Shown in pieces: positions 49,060 to 61,159 of a stretch of 64,000 nt of DNA. The first letter of the stretch is position 1. The number at the start of each line of letters is the position of its first letter. The notes beneath the pieces are model-generated. The model worked only from the letters and a program-made list of their open reading frames with translations, was not told the DNA's origin and ran no database searches. The stretch is from Anopheles merus (taxonomy: Eukaryota > Arthropoda > Insecta > Diptera > Culicidae), in contig NC_054082.1 in the NCBI RefSeq assembly GCF_017562075.2, positions 26,164,208 through 26,228,207 of the forward strand, written 5' to 3'. A program made the position numbers and the translations under genes.

Positions 49060-51505
49060 TCATTTTTGCAAAGATCGCCACCCACTTTTGTACACCAGCT
49101 CGGCGGCCCGCCGCGGCCGAAAGTAGGTCATCGCAACGTCCTCAATCTTCGGAAAGGGGTTGCTGTTGGTGCTTTTGCTGAGGAAATCACCTTTGCGCTG
49201 CTGCTGCTCGTCTGGCGGCTTCCGGTCGTGCTGCTGGAATTCGGGCAATTTGGCAAGAAACATGGTGGAGCTGCGCTCCAACCGACCCGGTGCGGTCAGG
49301 GACGTTTGGCTTTCGCGCCCATTCAACTTCCCGGGCGATGAAACATCCGACGGTGGTGGTGAAGGTGCTAGCGGTGGCGTTTCTGCCGGCGGTAAGCGCA
49401 ACCTTAGCAGCGTATCATCCGGCAACCGCCACTTGCGCAAATCATCGTTCCACTCCGATTCGCGCTCCAAACACTCCAGATTCCAGTATCGGCCATCCTT
49501 GCGCAGCACGGGCATTGCCTTTTGAAAGACGGTCTCGTAAAACAGGACCTTCTTCTCGAGCAGCCGTATCGTGGCCAGATAGTCGTCCCGTTCGCGCTGA
49601 AACTCGCCCTGAATGTCGGACACCTCCTGCTCCAGCAGTTTGGTGCGCCTGCGCAGGGCCCGTATCTGCTCGTAGCGCACCTTAAGCTCCTGCTGTATGT
49701 CGGAGTAGTGGCCCTGAAGTAGGTCGCGATCTGCCGACTGCTCGATCCGTCCGAGGGCCTGGGCCAGCGCGTTGATCCGCTTCTCGGACGCCAGCTTGTT
49801 GCGGTACCGCTTCTCCTTCAGCTGTATGTCGTTCGCTCGCTCGCCTCCGATCAGTGCGTCCTTGATTTGCTTGATGCGATCGTAGATTTCCTTACGATCC
49901 CGCCCGGCTAGGGCCACGGCCGGCGTACTTTGCCGCAGCTGCTCGGCGTCCGCTGCTAGCTGCCGGCTCGAGGTGAGCAGCTGCATTTGCTGCTCGTAGT
50001 ACGCCTTTATCTTCTCGATATCCTTCACCAGCTCCTGTTTGGCGATCCTTTGCTGCTCGTACTCGCGGCGCAGATGCGTCACCTCCTGATCGTACTGCGA
50101 TCTGAGTGCTTGCTTTTCCGCATCCAACCCGTTCGCGTCGTAGTGCCCATTCACCGCGGCCGGTGGGGTACTTCCCTCGCCCTTTAGCAACTCCTTGAGA
50201 CGCATAATCTCCTGCTGGTACTCGCGCAGCATCGTATCCTTCGGATCCTCGTTCACGCGCGGCTTGTTGGCAATGTTTTTCGCCCTGCTAGCGTACCGCA
50301 ACGTGGACAGCGTTTCGTCGTAGTTGTAATCGGCCGGTGAGATGCACGCTATCATCAGCGTTTTCGTGTTGCCCCCGAGCGAGTCCTGCAGCAGCCGCGT
50401 AAGCTTCGAGTCCCGGTACGGAATGTGTCTCGTTTTGCCATCGACCAGTGCCGATATGACGTTGCCGAGCGCGGACAGTGAAAGATTGATCTTTGTCGCC
50501 TCCTTCAACCGGTCGCCCGTAGCGCCGGTTTTGCTCTGCCGTTCCGATCCCGCCAGATCGACCAAATTCAGCTTGCCGCGCTTGATCGCTACCCCGCTGT
50601 CCGCTTCCACGCTGGTCGACATCTGCTCCAGGCTGATGCTGAAGATGGAGTGCGAACGGGAGCTTTCGATGTTCATGAGCGTTGCACCGACCATCCGATT
50701 CTTTGCACCGGCCTCCAGCAGCTCGATGCACTCCTTCATCCCGTGCACGGTGTGCAGGGAAAGGTTCTGCACCATCACGCCCTCCCCAGGCACTTCCTTG
50801 ATCTGTAAGGTGCTGGCCGTTGCGGCGGGCGACTGCGGCTGCAGCAGGTCCCGTATCGTTTCGTTGTAAATCTCCAGATAGCTAACCAGCACCAGATAGC
50901 GTACCTCGCTGGCCAGCGAGATCGCTTCGAAGATGTGCTCGAACGAGCGCGGTATGATGCCGATGTTGTTCGCATTGTTCGGATCGGCCGCGGACAGGTT
51001 GTAGGTCGTCCCTTGCATCGTGTGCGATTTGCCGCAACCCGTCTGACCGTAGGCAAATATCGTGGCATTGTATCCTTCCAGGACGCTCTGAAGGGTGCAA
51101 TGAAAAGGAAATGGAAGCGTTAGGACGACTCGGTACCCCCCGTTCACGGTACAGGATGCATCAGCTTACCTCCACCAGCGAGTAGCAAATGTCGCTGTAA
51201 ATGTTCTCCGTCGTTGCCGCATAACCGTACGCATTGTCGAACTGGAACGATTTCTGCGACGCGTTCGGATCGTTCGGATTGTCTAGATTTACCAATGTGT
51301 TGTCGATTTGTATAACGCTCTGGAAAAGAAACCAACGCGGGAGCGAGGGGGGGGGGAGAAGGTAAGTACAACCTAGTTGAATCCCTTAACCGTTTGTTGC
51401 ATCGGCTCTAATTCTTCTTCCTCTTCGTACCTTGCAGTTTGATTGCTGTTCCCGCTTGTTCATCGGCCGGCACCGCACTACCACCTTCACGTTCTCGCCC
51501 ATCAT
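49060..51505 (-). CDS. KIF17: kinesin-2 motor, KIF17/OSM-3 type
   Basis: Plus-end microtubule motor; the family works in intraflagellar transport in sensory cilia and in dendritic transport. Exons: 51505-51431 (MMGENVKVVVRCRPMNKRE), 51319-51170 and 51087-49060, phase 0 throughout, 750 residues. The motor has the P-loop GQTGCGKS (about 89-96), switch I NIESSRSHSIF and switch II LVDLAGSER. The neck RYASRAKNIANKPRVNEDPKD is typical of kinesin-2. Coiled coils follow (about 380-590). The C-terminus keeps the KIF17 marks LLEQEVSDIQGEF, DYLATIRLLEKK and MTYFRPRRAAEL. KIF3A and KIF3B lack this tail, so I prefer the homodimeric type (Drosophila Kif3C/CG17461 would be the counterpart). Nearly all the protein is in one 2-kb exon. 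Confidence 0.93.
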
Positions 51506-54500
51506 CGGCAGCTCTGTGGTGAAACTAACGAATCGCCGCTCGGTGGGTGAATAATTTAGCACGGCATCATATTTGGCTCCATTTGACCGGGTCAGAAGAG
51601 GGGGCCGATTGTTAGTGGCGCGTTTGTGAAAACTGACGAACCGTTCGGCGTAATAACGAGCGAGAAGAAATGCTGCTGCACGCCATTTCCGTTTTCCGTG
51701 TGCGTGTTACATATAGCCTGCAATAGGATATAGAGCGACTGTAGGTGAAAGGCTACACAGTGCTTTATAAATTATCGTTAGCCGAATGGGAGGCTTTGTT
51801 ACAGCGGTCCAGTTACGGGTCGGTTGATGATAGATCACTCCTGATTACATAGGGCCAAAGCCACTACCCGTACTATGTTAGTGTATTGTAAATGCCTTTA
51901 AAGTGGCGTATTTTTTTAATACCGATAAGGCAAGTAGGGAGACACATTTGCGTCACTCTACGCTGTACATTTTTGAAAACCATGCATGTGGGTTATTACT
52001 GTTTGTTAAGTAGTTTGCCACAAATATTTGTTCGATGTAGTATGGGAAAAGGGTAAACATTACCATTCCCATGTACACGAATCCGATGGATCGGGAAATC
52101 CATCATAGATATAGGTCAAGGTTTAACGATTCCCCGTAAACGAAAGTACAGGCGATAGGCAATAGACACACAGGCGCGTGGGGTAGATAAATGTTAAGCA
52201 AAAAAAAATCGAAACATATTTGTAGCGATTATCCATTCCCCACATTCTAGTGCTGCAAATGGATTTCAAACCATGTGTTTTTTTTTTTTGGTTCACCGCA
52301 TTGGTGCAAAAAGAAGAAAACGAAACGAAATCAATCATTTAAACACAATCCCCGTCCGACCCGACCACCGGTCACGCGATTTTAGACTTGGATGGACGCT
52401 TGGTGGACTTTCCCCATGACTAAGTGTTGGGTGCCCCCTATCATCTGCTCGCCATTGACCTTGAACCTCTAAGGGTATGGAAAATGATTAAGCAAAACAA
52501 AATGGAAAAGAAATGGAAAATCGTCATTGCCGCCGTTTGCTAATGTTCTTGTGTGGGTCTGACGATTCAATGAACGGGGCGCTTATCCGGATGGTGTGTG
52601 GCATTTTTCCACGAACCCTCTAGTTCCTTGTTTATCTTTCCGTTCCTTCCCTCTCCACGCACCAGCAACCTCTGGAACGTTCGATTCCGCCGATGCCATT
52701 CGGCTGATAATATACATACGGGAATGCTGTGACGGGAAGGGAGTCGGTATAAATTATAAAACGTGTACCGCCGATCATCAGTCATTATTAGTTCCTGCTA
52801 TCCTTTTCCTGTCCGCTTGGCATTGCTGCCGAGTTGAAGAGGGAGCACAAACGAGCCCAATAGACGAGCCTTTGCGCGATAGGGTTTGTTATGGTGCCCC
52901 CGTCACCAACGCAACACAAATGATCTCACACTTTCATTATTATTTTCAATTAAAACACTTTAATATTTTGAAACACCTCTTCACCTACACTTTATATGGG
53001 TTTCCTTGAAACGTGTGAACTGTAGAGTACACACCCCGGTAGGAACTGTTTTCCAAACTTTGGCCTTAGTTCAACGAACTTTCAACCAAGTTCAACAGAT
53101 TGCGTGTTTTGGCTGGTAGAACCGATTGTCGATTGATGAGATGAATACGCACTTTTCCGAACGCGAAAGAAGAAGAAGGGGGTGAGGAACACGAACCCGA
53201 TCGACACGTGTGCTGGTTTGACGGAGAACCGTTATCGTTACGCGACGCACCTTGGTCAACTGAACGATGTCGAGCTGGTAGGAAGCTCTCTGGGTCCTTT
53301 CCTGTCGTTGGGTTCGAAATCTAGCTGCGCATGTTCCGCGTTATGGAATGTTTGGGAAGGTGGACAGTTGACATTGTGATACATAAGACTTCGGTTTCGG
53401 TGCTTTCGTTGCTTTGTTCGCCTTACCTTGTACACATGCCCAGCACACGTGTTTCCGTTGTTGTTGTCCTGGCAGCCGGTTCGATCGGGGGGGTATGTGA
53501 ATTATGCTGTTTATGTTTTTGCACTGCTGGATTTTTAATAATATCTGCATTGATTGAGAATATGCTTTTAGACACAAACCTTTTTATTGAAAAGTTCAAG
53601 TTCAAGTCCATTCAAAAATATGTTTTGCCTAGGTCAGTTCTTCGTCACATGTTCTGGACGGATTTCTGATTTTTTGCATTGTGATGTGATAACACACTTT
53701 GAACTTATGTTCATCTTTTTTGATCTTAAAGCATTTGTAAAGATAAATAATAATTTCATTTCCATAACATCTAATATTTTTTAAATTTAAATCCAATCTC
53801 AACATCGAAAGATTCCTTCAGCGCAACCACCCTGTAGGGCATTTAACTTTTGGACTCGACGAATCTGCGCTTGTTTATCTCCCTGTCCCTGGGCTCATGG
53901 GCGATTACATAGCGTACATAGCGCCGAGCATACCTAGCTGACAGACGGATTTTTTGGGCAGCAAGTGTATAGTTCGGTTGTGAAATTGCTCCATCGCGTT
54001 TGGGAGTAGAAAAAGCAATATAGAACGATTGGGCTTTAGTAAATTAACTAAGGTAAGCAAGATTTGAGCCGCGGTGAAGTGATATTCACGATGTACAAGC
54101 AGGAATTATGTGGTGATCCAAGGAGCACTTTGTGTTTTTATACGTGTTGCTATGGTAGATGATTCGTAGCTGGTGCTAGTGTGCAGGCTTGTTTTGGTGG
54201 ACAGCATCATTCATACGCGATGCATTTAAAAAAGGGGAATTTTTGCTTTTACTGAAACAACTTATATCAATAATAAGCAAAACTAATGATATTCTTTTGA
54301 TTTAAGATTATCACTAAATTTATTTGCCGCTACTTACCCAAGTATGACTCTCCTCCCCATCGCCATCCCTTTGCTCGCCGTCCAACCACATTTAGGCACT
54401 TTCCGCAACGATCTCTCTTCCTCTCATAATGTCGCCTGGACCCAAAAAGCCTGTACAAAAAAACAACATAGCGGTCAAAGTCGCTCACACAACTTTACGT

Positions 54501-54547
54501 TTAATGACATGCGATTAAACTCTTTCTTTTCTTTTTCTTTTTCAGCA
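51506..54547. other. divergent intergenic region between kinesin and SCCPDH genes
   Basis: It contains the kinesin 5' UTR/promoter on the left and at least one 5' non-coding exon of SCCPDH on the right. A good donor, AACTAAG/GTAAGCAAG, at about 54053 may end that exon, since a polypyrimidine acceptor stands right before the SCCPDH ATG. A TATA-initiator pair at 52755-52784 has no clear coding sequence behind it. Confidence 0.5.
52755..52784 (+). promoter_or_regulatory. orphan TATA box plus initiator
   Basis: TATAAAAC at 52755 is followed 25-29 bases later by ATCATCAGTCATT, which contains insect initiator matches TCAGTC and TCATT. The first downstream ATG (about 52890) gives only ten codons. 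It could drive a non-coding RNA or a spliced gene not recognised here. Confidence 0.3.
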
Positions 54548-55956
54548 ATGAACATGGCACGTCGGCTCGATGTAATAATTTTCGGAGCAAGTGGATTTAC
54601 TGGCAAATATGCCTTGCTCGAAAGCGTTAAGCTGTTGGCCAACATGAAGTGGGGCATCGCTGGCCGTAGCCAGAACAAGCTGCAAGACACGCTGAAAGAG
54701 ATTGGCGAAAAGGCCAAGACTGACCTGTCGCACGTACCGATCGTGCTGGCGGACGTTAACAATCAGGATTCGCTGATCAACATGGCACGGGACTGTCGGG
54801 TGATCGTGAACTGCTGCGGTCCGTATCGATTGTACGGTGAGCCGGTGCTAAAGGCATGTCTAGCCGAACGGACGCACCATGTGGACGTGAGCGGGGAGCC
54901 ACAGTTCCTCGAAGGCATGCAGCTAAAGTACCACGAGGCAGCAAAGGAGAAAGGCATTTATCTAATATCGGCCTGCGGGTTCGACAGCATTCCGGCCGAC
55001 ATGGGTACGGTGTTTCTGGAGCAGCAGTTCGATGGTGTGGTCAACTCGGTCGAGAGTTACATCGTGTCGAAGCAGACGGGCCGCCGGGAGCTGGGTGCGA
55101 TTCACTACGGAACGTGGGCATCGGCCGTACATGCGATTGCAAACATGAACGAAGTGGGCGAAATTCGGAGGAAGCTGTTCGCGAAGAAAATGCCCGACGT
55201 GAAACCGAAGCTTCCGGAGCGGCCAACGCTTCATCGCTCGGAGCAAGGAAATAAGTGGTCGCTACCGTTTCAGGGTGCGGATCGATCGTGTGTCGCACGA
55301 ACGCAGCGCTTTTTCTACGAGACGGAAAACAAACGTCCCCTGCAAATGAGGGCTTACATTTCGTTTGGGTAAGAGGTCATCTTGCGATCGCCATGCCCGA
55401 ATGGCAATAATGATTCGTTGCACCTTTTTTCGACAGTGGATTAGCCGAAGCGTTGGCAGTGTCGTTTGTGGGAGCGATTTTTTGGATGATGGTAAAGACC
55501 AACTTCGGCAGACAGATGCTGCTGAACCACCCGAAACTGTTTTCGTTCGGCATGGTGTCTCACGAGGGCCCAAGCGATGAAGCCATGAATAACACGCACT
55601 TTGCGCTTTACTTCGAGGGTAAGGGCTGGGAGGAGAAGCTGGCCAGCCCGGAGGACAAGTATACGACCCCGCCGAACAAGGTCATTCGAACGAAGGTGGC
55701 TGGCACAAATCCGGGCTATGGTGCAACGTGCGTTGCGTTGGTGCTTTGCGGTCGCACCATTCTGGAGGAGAGCGATAAAATGCCTGGAAGGTAGGGTGGG
55801 ACGCGATGCGAGAAGGAGTTCATTTACATTAACGCATCTTTTCTTTGTAGTGGCGGTTTTCTGACCCCAGGAGCAGCTTTTGCCAAGACAAACTTGATCA
55901 ACGAGCTGTGCAAGAACGGATTCACTTTTGAAGTGCTGTCGAAAGCAAAGCTGTAA
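54548..55956 (+). CDS. SCCPDH: saccharopine dehydrogenase-like oxidoreductase
   Basis: Membrane- and lipid-droplet-associated protein of unproven reaction, related in fold to saccharopine dehydrogenase. Exons: 54548-55368, 55437-55790 and 55851-55956; the split codons GG/T and AG/T restore Gly and Ser. The total is 426 residues against 429 in human. The N-terminal Rossmann fold has VIIFGASGFTGKY (GxxGxxG), IAGRSQNKL and VIVNCCGPYRLYGEPV. The conserved HHVDVSGEPQF and ACGFDSIPADMG follow. The hydrophobic stretch ALAVSFVGAIFWMMV lies in the C-terminal half, and the end reads GGFLTPGAAFAKTNLI. The start is taken as the first ATG after a strong acceptor at 54545 (MNMARRL); the second ATG two codons on is equally possible. 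Confidence 0.95.
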
Positions 55957-56910
55957 ATACGCTTCAAACGGAAGAGCAGCAAAATGTGGGATGTTTTGGC
56001 AATATTAGCATTTAAAGAACAACATTTTACCTCACGTGGTGGTTTTTATGGTTTATAAATATATTTGGTTCGGTAAACCGGCAAATACCTTGCAGAGTTA
56101 TTCCATGAATCTATCAATCCAGAAGCTGGTGCTACCGGGTCGCTGTCTGACACAAAACGTCAAACAGAGAGCTGTCAAAGTTGTTTATCTATGGATCAGT
56201 GTGGCCAGATTATTTTGGCGATTTTCGGTAGGCGCATCAAAATTTTATCGGTAGTTTTCGGTAGGTTAAAACTCGAAACTTAAAGAAGTAAAAGCGAAAG
56301 AAGTGTTAAGCGGGATAGGAGGGGGTGCTAATGCGGAAAATGAAAGTTCCATCTCACGAGAATATCCTTGGGGCGGTCCCCAAGATACACCTGACTTCAA
56401 GCTTTCCTGAAAATTTGAAGTTATTTCAATAACTAAAACAGAAGATATGATCAATTTACCACGCAAAAGAGCAATTTCTCATACAAAATGTATGTAATGA
56501 CATACCCGGGTAGGTGATCATAAAGATGAGGGTGTATTTTTGGCCATAGAAACAAAGGTTAAATGCAAAATGAGTTGATATATCAGGTGGGATTATCCAG
56601 TGCAATTTGACGTCTAAAAACGAAAATAGGAAGAATCCCTGGTTTGACAGTTAGATCCATACCAAACTGGATGGTTTGATGATTTTTCTATGGACTCACT
56701 ACTAACTTTATCCAAAATTTTCACAATTTTACTCGATATTTGAGATATTTCGATGGTCTGTTGAACAGGAGCACTGGCACTCTGTTAAATTCCTCACTTT
56801 CAGTATAAATTCATATTTGGTTCGCTTGGTACACTTCTCCTTGCTCGCTGACTGAACGGATTCAATAATCGTTTCCTATATATCAGATTTTGCTAGGGAA
56901 CTGTGTTGTT
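55957..56910. other. SCCPDH 3' flank and unassigned repeat-like DNA
   Basis: No AATAAA is seen close behind the stop. At 56195-56262 a piece resembles the terminal repeat of the 58776-61159 element (GTGTGGCCAGATTAT, TTGGCGATTTTCGG). Near 56373 the GCGGTCCCCAAGATACAC phrase of the 47345 repeat appears. Confidence 0.5.
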
Positions 56911-58535
56911 CCCAAGCGCCACAGATTAAGCTTAAACGACTGGAATATATGAATATCCATAGAAAAAAAAAATGAAAGCTATGCCACAGCTTCATTATTG
57001 GTTTGATCAATAGATGGCGTATTACAACTCATCATTATATTGCTATCCTTTTCTTGCAATGTGTTTCGACAAGTTTTATCTTATCATGACCAATATCCCA
57101 AGCGCCACAGATTAAGCTTAAACGACTGGAAAATTGAATATCCATAGAAAAAAAATGAAAGCTCCACAGCTTCATTGGTTTGATCAATAGATGGCGTATT
57201 ACAACTCATCATTATATTGCTATCCTTTTCTTGCAATGTGTTTCGACAAGTTGCATTTTATTATGACCTATATAGCCTTCTAACTTTCTGAGCAAAAATC
57301 TATGTAAATGGTCGTGTGGTTAGATACGTGGGTATCAACACCAATGACCATTGCTCAAATCTCACTTGCTTCAGTGCTGGTGGTTTCCGTTGGAGTTTAG
57401 TATTTAAACAATCGTATCGCCGTTCTAGTTCTAGCGATGCATAACTTCAATGCGAAACCATACAACAGTACAGAGGAAATGAGAAAGCTCTCCTCCAAGC
57501 GATGAAGCTCAACTGGTTGGGGTATCCCACCAACAGATAGCGCCACCAGCTTTTTTGCTATTTTTAGAATGCATGAGTCGTTTGGCGTCTGCTAAACGAA
57601 GTCTTTCTATATTCCGTTTAGGTAGAGAACTTGAGTCGTTTAGAAGCCGTTTAGTGGTCGTTTAGTGGATTTGTGGCACTTGGGATAGCCTTCTAACTTT
57701 CTGAGCAAAAATCTATATGAATGGTCGTGTGGTCAGATACGCGGGTATCAACACCAACGACCATTACACAAATCTCACTTTCTTCAGTGCTGGTGGTTTC
57801 CGTTGGAGTTTAGTATTTAAGCAATCGTATCGCCGTTCTAGTTCTAGCGATGCATAACCACCGACAAACCGACATGACACTGGCGTTACAAAAGTGTCCC
57901 ACACGAAAGTACTGTCATTTACCAGTGAGGCGAACACTTCTGTCAAAGTAAGCTCTGTTCCCTGCTGCTTCGATGTAAACAACTTTTCTAAATACAAATG
58001 GCGAAGGAAGTGTGAGGCAAGATTTTGTGAGAATTATTGGACAAAACACCCAGGAAAATCATTTTATAAGTTTCCAAATCAATGCAAAAGATGTGAGAAG
58101 TACATAAAACAATACGCATTGGAATTTGCGAAGAAAAACAAAAAGGGGGTTTAGCAGTTTCTTCTCTGTGTCAGTGTAGTAAGCGAATCATTATAGAGAT
58201 GGCGCTAGTGTTTAACGTATTTTCATTTGAAATAAGGAGACAACTTTTGAAGCTCATTTTGTTCGAAGTGTCACGTCGGTTTGTCGGTGGCATAACTTCA
58301 ATGCGAAACCATACAACAGTACAGAGGAAATGAGAAAGCTCTCCTCCAAGCTATGAAGCTCAACTGGTTGGGGTATCCCTCCAACAGATAGCGCCACCAG
58401 CTTTTTTGCTATTTTTAGAATGCATGAGTCGTTTGCCGTCTGCTAAACGAAGTCTTTCTATATTCCGTTTAGGTAGAGAACTTGAGTCGTTTAGAAGCCG
58501 TTTAGTGGTCGTTTAGTGGATTTGTGGCACTTGGG
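56911..58535. mobile_element. MITE-like element with both halves tandemly duplicated
   Basis: The left end is CCCAAGCGCCACAGATTAAG and the right end is the reverse complement of CCCAAGTGCCACAAATCCAC, an imperfect terminal inverted repeat. Internally the left half occurs twice in tandem (56911-57096 and 57097-57270), then the right half occurs twice (57271-57684 and 57685-58535), giving an A-A-B-B order. TTGTT flanks both outer ends and is probably the target-site duplication. The second right half is split by the 431-bp element at 57859. A further left-end fragment stands at 61898. No protein is encoded. Confidence 0.75.
57859..58289 (+). mobile_element. 431-bp P-like element with truncated THAP reading frame
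   Basis: The insertion can be read exactly because the uninterrupted host copy stands at about 57430-57460. GCATAAC is duplicated on both sides (57852-57858 and 58290-58296). The ends CACCGACAAACCGACATGACACT and its counterpart at the right are inverted repeats of about 23 bp with one mismatch. Inside, an 86-codon frame (57894-58154) has KCEARFCENYWTKHPGKSFYKFP, the first half of a THAP zinc-finger domain (C-x4-C, then SFYKFP). The later Cys-x2-His part is missing. THAP domains begin P-element transposases, so this is probably a non-autonomous P-superfamily deletion derivative. A 5-bp duplication (CATAA) with one extra terminal base is an equal reading of the ends. Confidence 0.75.
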
Positions 58536-58775
58536 TTGTTATCCAGTAATCTTCAGATCATCATTTTAATCCAAGAACTGGCCGTCGCGTAGGTTTTTTT
58601 GGCTTCTTTCTTCGTGCTACGCCTGAGCAAAACCACATACAATTTCTGCGAGATTTTGTTTAAACTTCAAGGCATACTATATTTTGTTATGGAGCAAACC
58701 GTCAAATTGTGTGTCGATGTATTGGTGAGAAAGAACACCATAAGCCCACCTGATATATACACTCACTTTGGTTAA

Positions 58776-61159
58776 ATGGTTGCGTTTTCAACAGAGCTCC
58801 TGCCGAAATCTGCCAATATAATCTGGCCACACTGGCCCGCAGGGCAAAAGCTCGCTCGAAAGGTCAATAACCGTCGCAAAACGTCAAAAACGACCGTCGC
58901 TAGCGCCAAGGTTATTAGACTCTATACAGGTTATGACAAAAGCCTGTTTTGGCCGATTTCCAATAAAAAAATGAATGAAAAAATTTAGACAGACAAATTG
59001 GAATGGTTTGTTTACAATTGGACTGGTTTGTTTACAATTCGACTGATTGCAACTGGATTGCAATCGTGCAATAGTACGATGTTTTAGGTTGAATTGTTCA
59101 ATTATTGTAAATCTAATTTTAATTATGTACTTTCTACTGGACTTGTGTAGAAAGTGGAGAAGGGATTCCGCTATGAATATTCGTGTGTTATCGTATTAAG
59201 ACCCAACATGTACGAGTTGAAAAATCGTTACGTCGGAAAACGATCTCAGGACATTAACTTAAGTTTGCTGCAAAATCATGTGTGTATAAGGAATAAGGGA
59301 GAGCCGATAAAGAAGCGGATGAAGTAGCCAAATAGTGAGCATATGCTGGACGGAAAATGTATGCAGCGGCTGGACATAAAAAAAATCATATCGAACGACA
59401 CGTTTCTAACCGTAGATTAACATCAAACCGGTCTCTAACAGCACGTGGTAATTTGATTCATATTTTAGTGAAATGAAAAAGAAATAATTTTATTTTTTAA
59501 TTTCTCGTAGAATTTCATCACACGAGATTCTTTCCGTCCAAGAACAGTCCTGTGATCTAGTGATGGGCGTTTCGGAGCGCACCAACGGCTCCGGACTAAC
59601 GGGTCCGGAGCCAGCTACGCTCCGACGGCTCCGTAGCCGGCTCCGCTCCAAGGGCTCCGCAACCGGTTCCGGACTATCAGCTCTGCACTCACGGCTCCAT
59701 TCCAACAACTGCGGAGCCGGCTGCGAGTCCACTGTTCCAGAGCCGTCGACGAATCAACGGCTCCGAACTAACGGTTCAATAGAGACAGCATTGCATGCTA
59801 GCCTAATCAAAAAACGAATATATCTTCTCGTGGAAGCTAACACACGATGTGATTGCAGTATTGACATGTATGACGTCATAATATTTTTCATGTTTGATAG
59901 AGGCAGATAAACCCTATCCACATTATTTCACTTTTCATACAAATTATATGATAAAGAGAAGGAGAAAGAGATGAATATGAGGGTCACCGAGAAGAGCACT
60001 TGTGAAGGAAGAGTAGTGGCTGAGCCGGGGAGTAAATGTTGAACTATAAACTATAAGTATATTTGTGCTTATGCATAGTTGTTATTTAAGTTATTGTCCG
60101 CGGTTCCATGTCGGTTCGTTGCAGTCGTCATGTTCGAGACGATCGTCTATGCTGCCACTGTTGCCGTTCCAGTTCAAAGAAAACAAATATTCATTCCGTT
60201 TTGGCTGCAGCCTTATTCCTGTGGGGGACGATAATGCATGTCACCTTGGGTGTAGCTTAAGCAGTGTTTTAGTAAGGACATACCACACAAGCTTCTACCT
60301 TATCATCATCTCAGCACCGCAATTTCGAAGGAGGGATACGCATCATCACCGCTGCCGCAAGTTCGTCAGTGCCGTCGCGGTCCTTGTTCGGGTCAAGTGC
60401 AATAGCGGAACGAAAGTGATGCCGGTAGCATTTTTTGCACCACATCATCACAGGTTCCCTGACCAACATCGTCAAAAGGGTGTCATCACATCGATACTCT
60501 TTCACTGAATTGTTCCGTGTCCGTTCCAATCCGAATAAAGGACGAGCTGTTATGCGCGAAGCGACATGGGATCTGGCCACTTCTCATACGAGGGGCAGCA
60601 TCTACCCAGTTTGGACACTGTTGCTGCTGGACGGCATGAACTCTCGTCCACTGAAGCTAGGACAGCAATACCAAACCTGTAGAACAATTGAAACTGATGA
60701 GACAATCCGACGATATCCAGGGCATGTAAGCAAAATTGACTTAGCATTAACCAATCCAACATAGAAGTCATATTCTATAAATGATATAACTAGTTAGCAT
60801 GAAGAATAATTGTAGCAGTAATTTCGTCTTCTGTAAACTTATTTATGTTGCTCGTGCCAAGCAACAGCTGGTCGGCATCTATTTTGACAGAAAAGTTGTA
60901 AACAAGGTATCCATAATGGTGACCCTCTCAAACGCTCTGTCGTAACCTGTATAGAGTCTAATAACCTTGGCTAGCGCCTCGAAATCGTTGCGAGTTTCGC
61001 TCGCTGGCGACGTCGGTTTGCAGTACATGCGACGTCGGTTTTGACGTTTTGCGACGGTTTTGCGACGGTGGCCGCCAAAAAGCTCGCCTGACCTGCGGAC
61101 CAGTGTGGCCAGATTATATTGGCAGATTTCGGCAGGAGCACTGTTGAGAACGCAACCAT
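58776..61159. mobile_element. 2.4-kb TTAA-flanked terminal-inverted-repeat element
   Basis: TTAA stands at 58772-58775 and at 61160-61163. Between them the ends ATGGTTGCGTT(T/C)TCAACAG are inverted repeats, nearly identical for about 65 bp (to CTGGCCACACTGG). The likeness diverges and then resumes with CCAAGGTTATTAGACTCTAT ending near 58935 and mirrored near 60945, so the arms are about 160 and 215 bp. TTAA duplication fits piggyBac- or Kolobok-type elements, but the tips do not match the common piggyBac start. The interior (58990-60900) has no recognisable transposase; minus-strand pieces around 60070-60770 may be decayed coding sequence. Confidence 0.7.
59565..59790. repeat. cluster of GGCTCCG/CGGAGCC units
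   Basis: About a dozen copies of GGCTCCG or its complement CGGAGCC occur at irregular spacing of 8-30 bases, with frequent extension to CGGCTCCG. The cluster stays open for 116 codons by composition alone. It sits inside the 58776-61159 element. Confidence 0.8.

Noticed and set aside
52596..53009. Plus-strand ORF of 137 codons spanning the orphan TATA box
   Set aside because: It runs through the promoter signature itself, and the hydrophobic segment has no usable ATG after the inferred start.
60065..60770. Open pieces inside the TTAA element that might be transposase
   Set aside because: Broken frames on both strands and no catalytic motif could be recognised, so only decayed coding sequence is mentioned.
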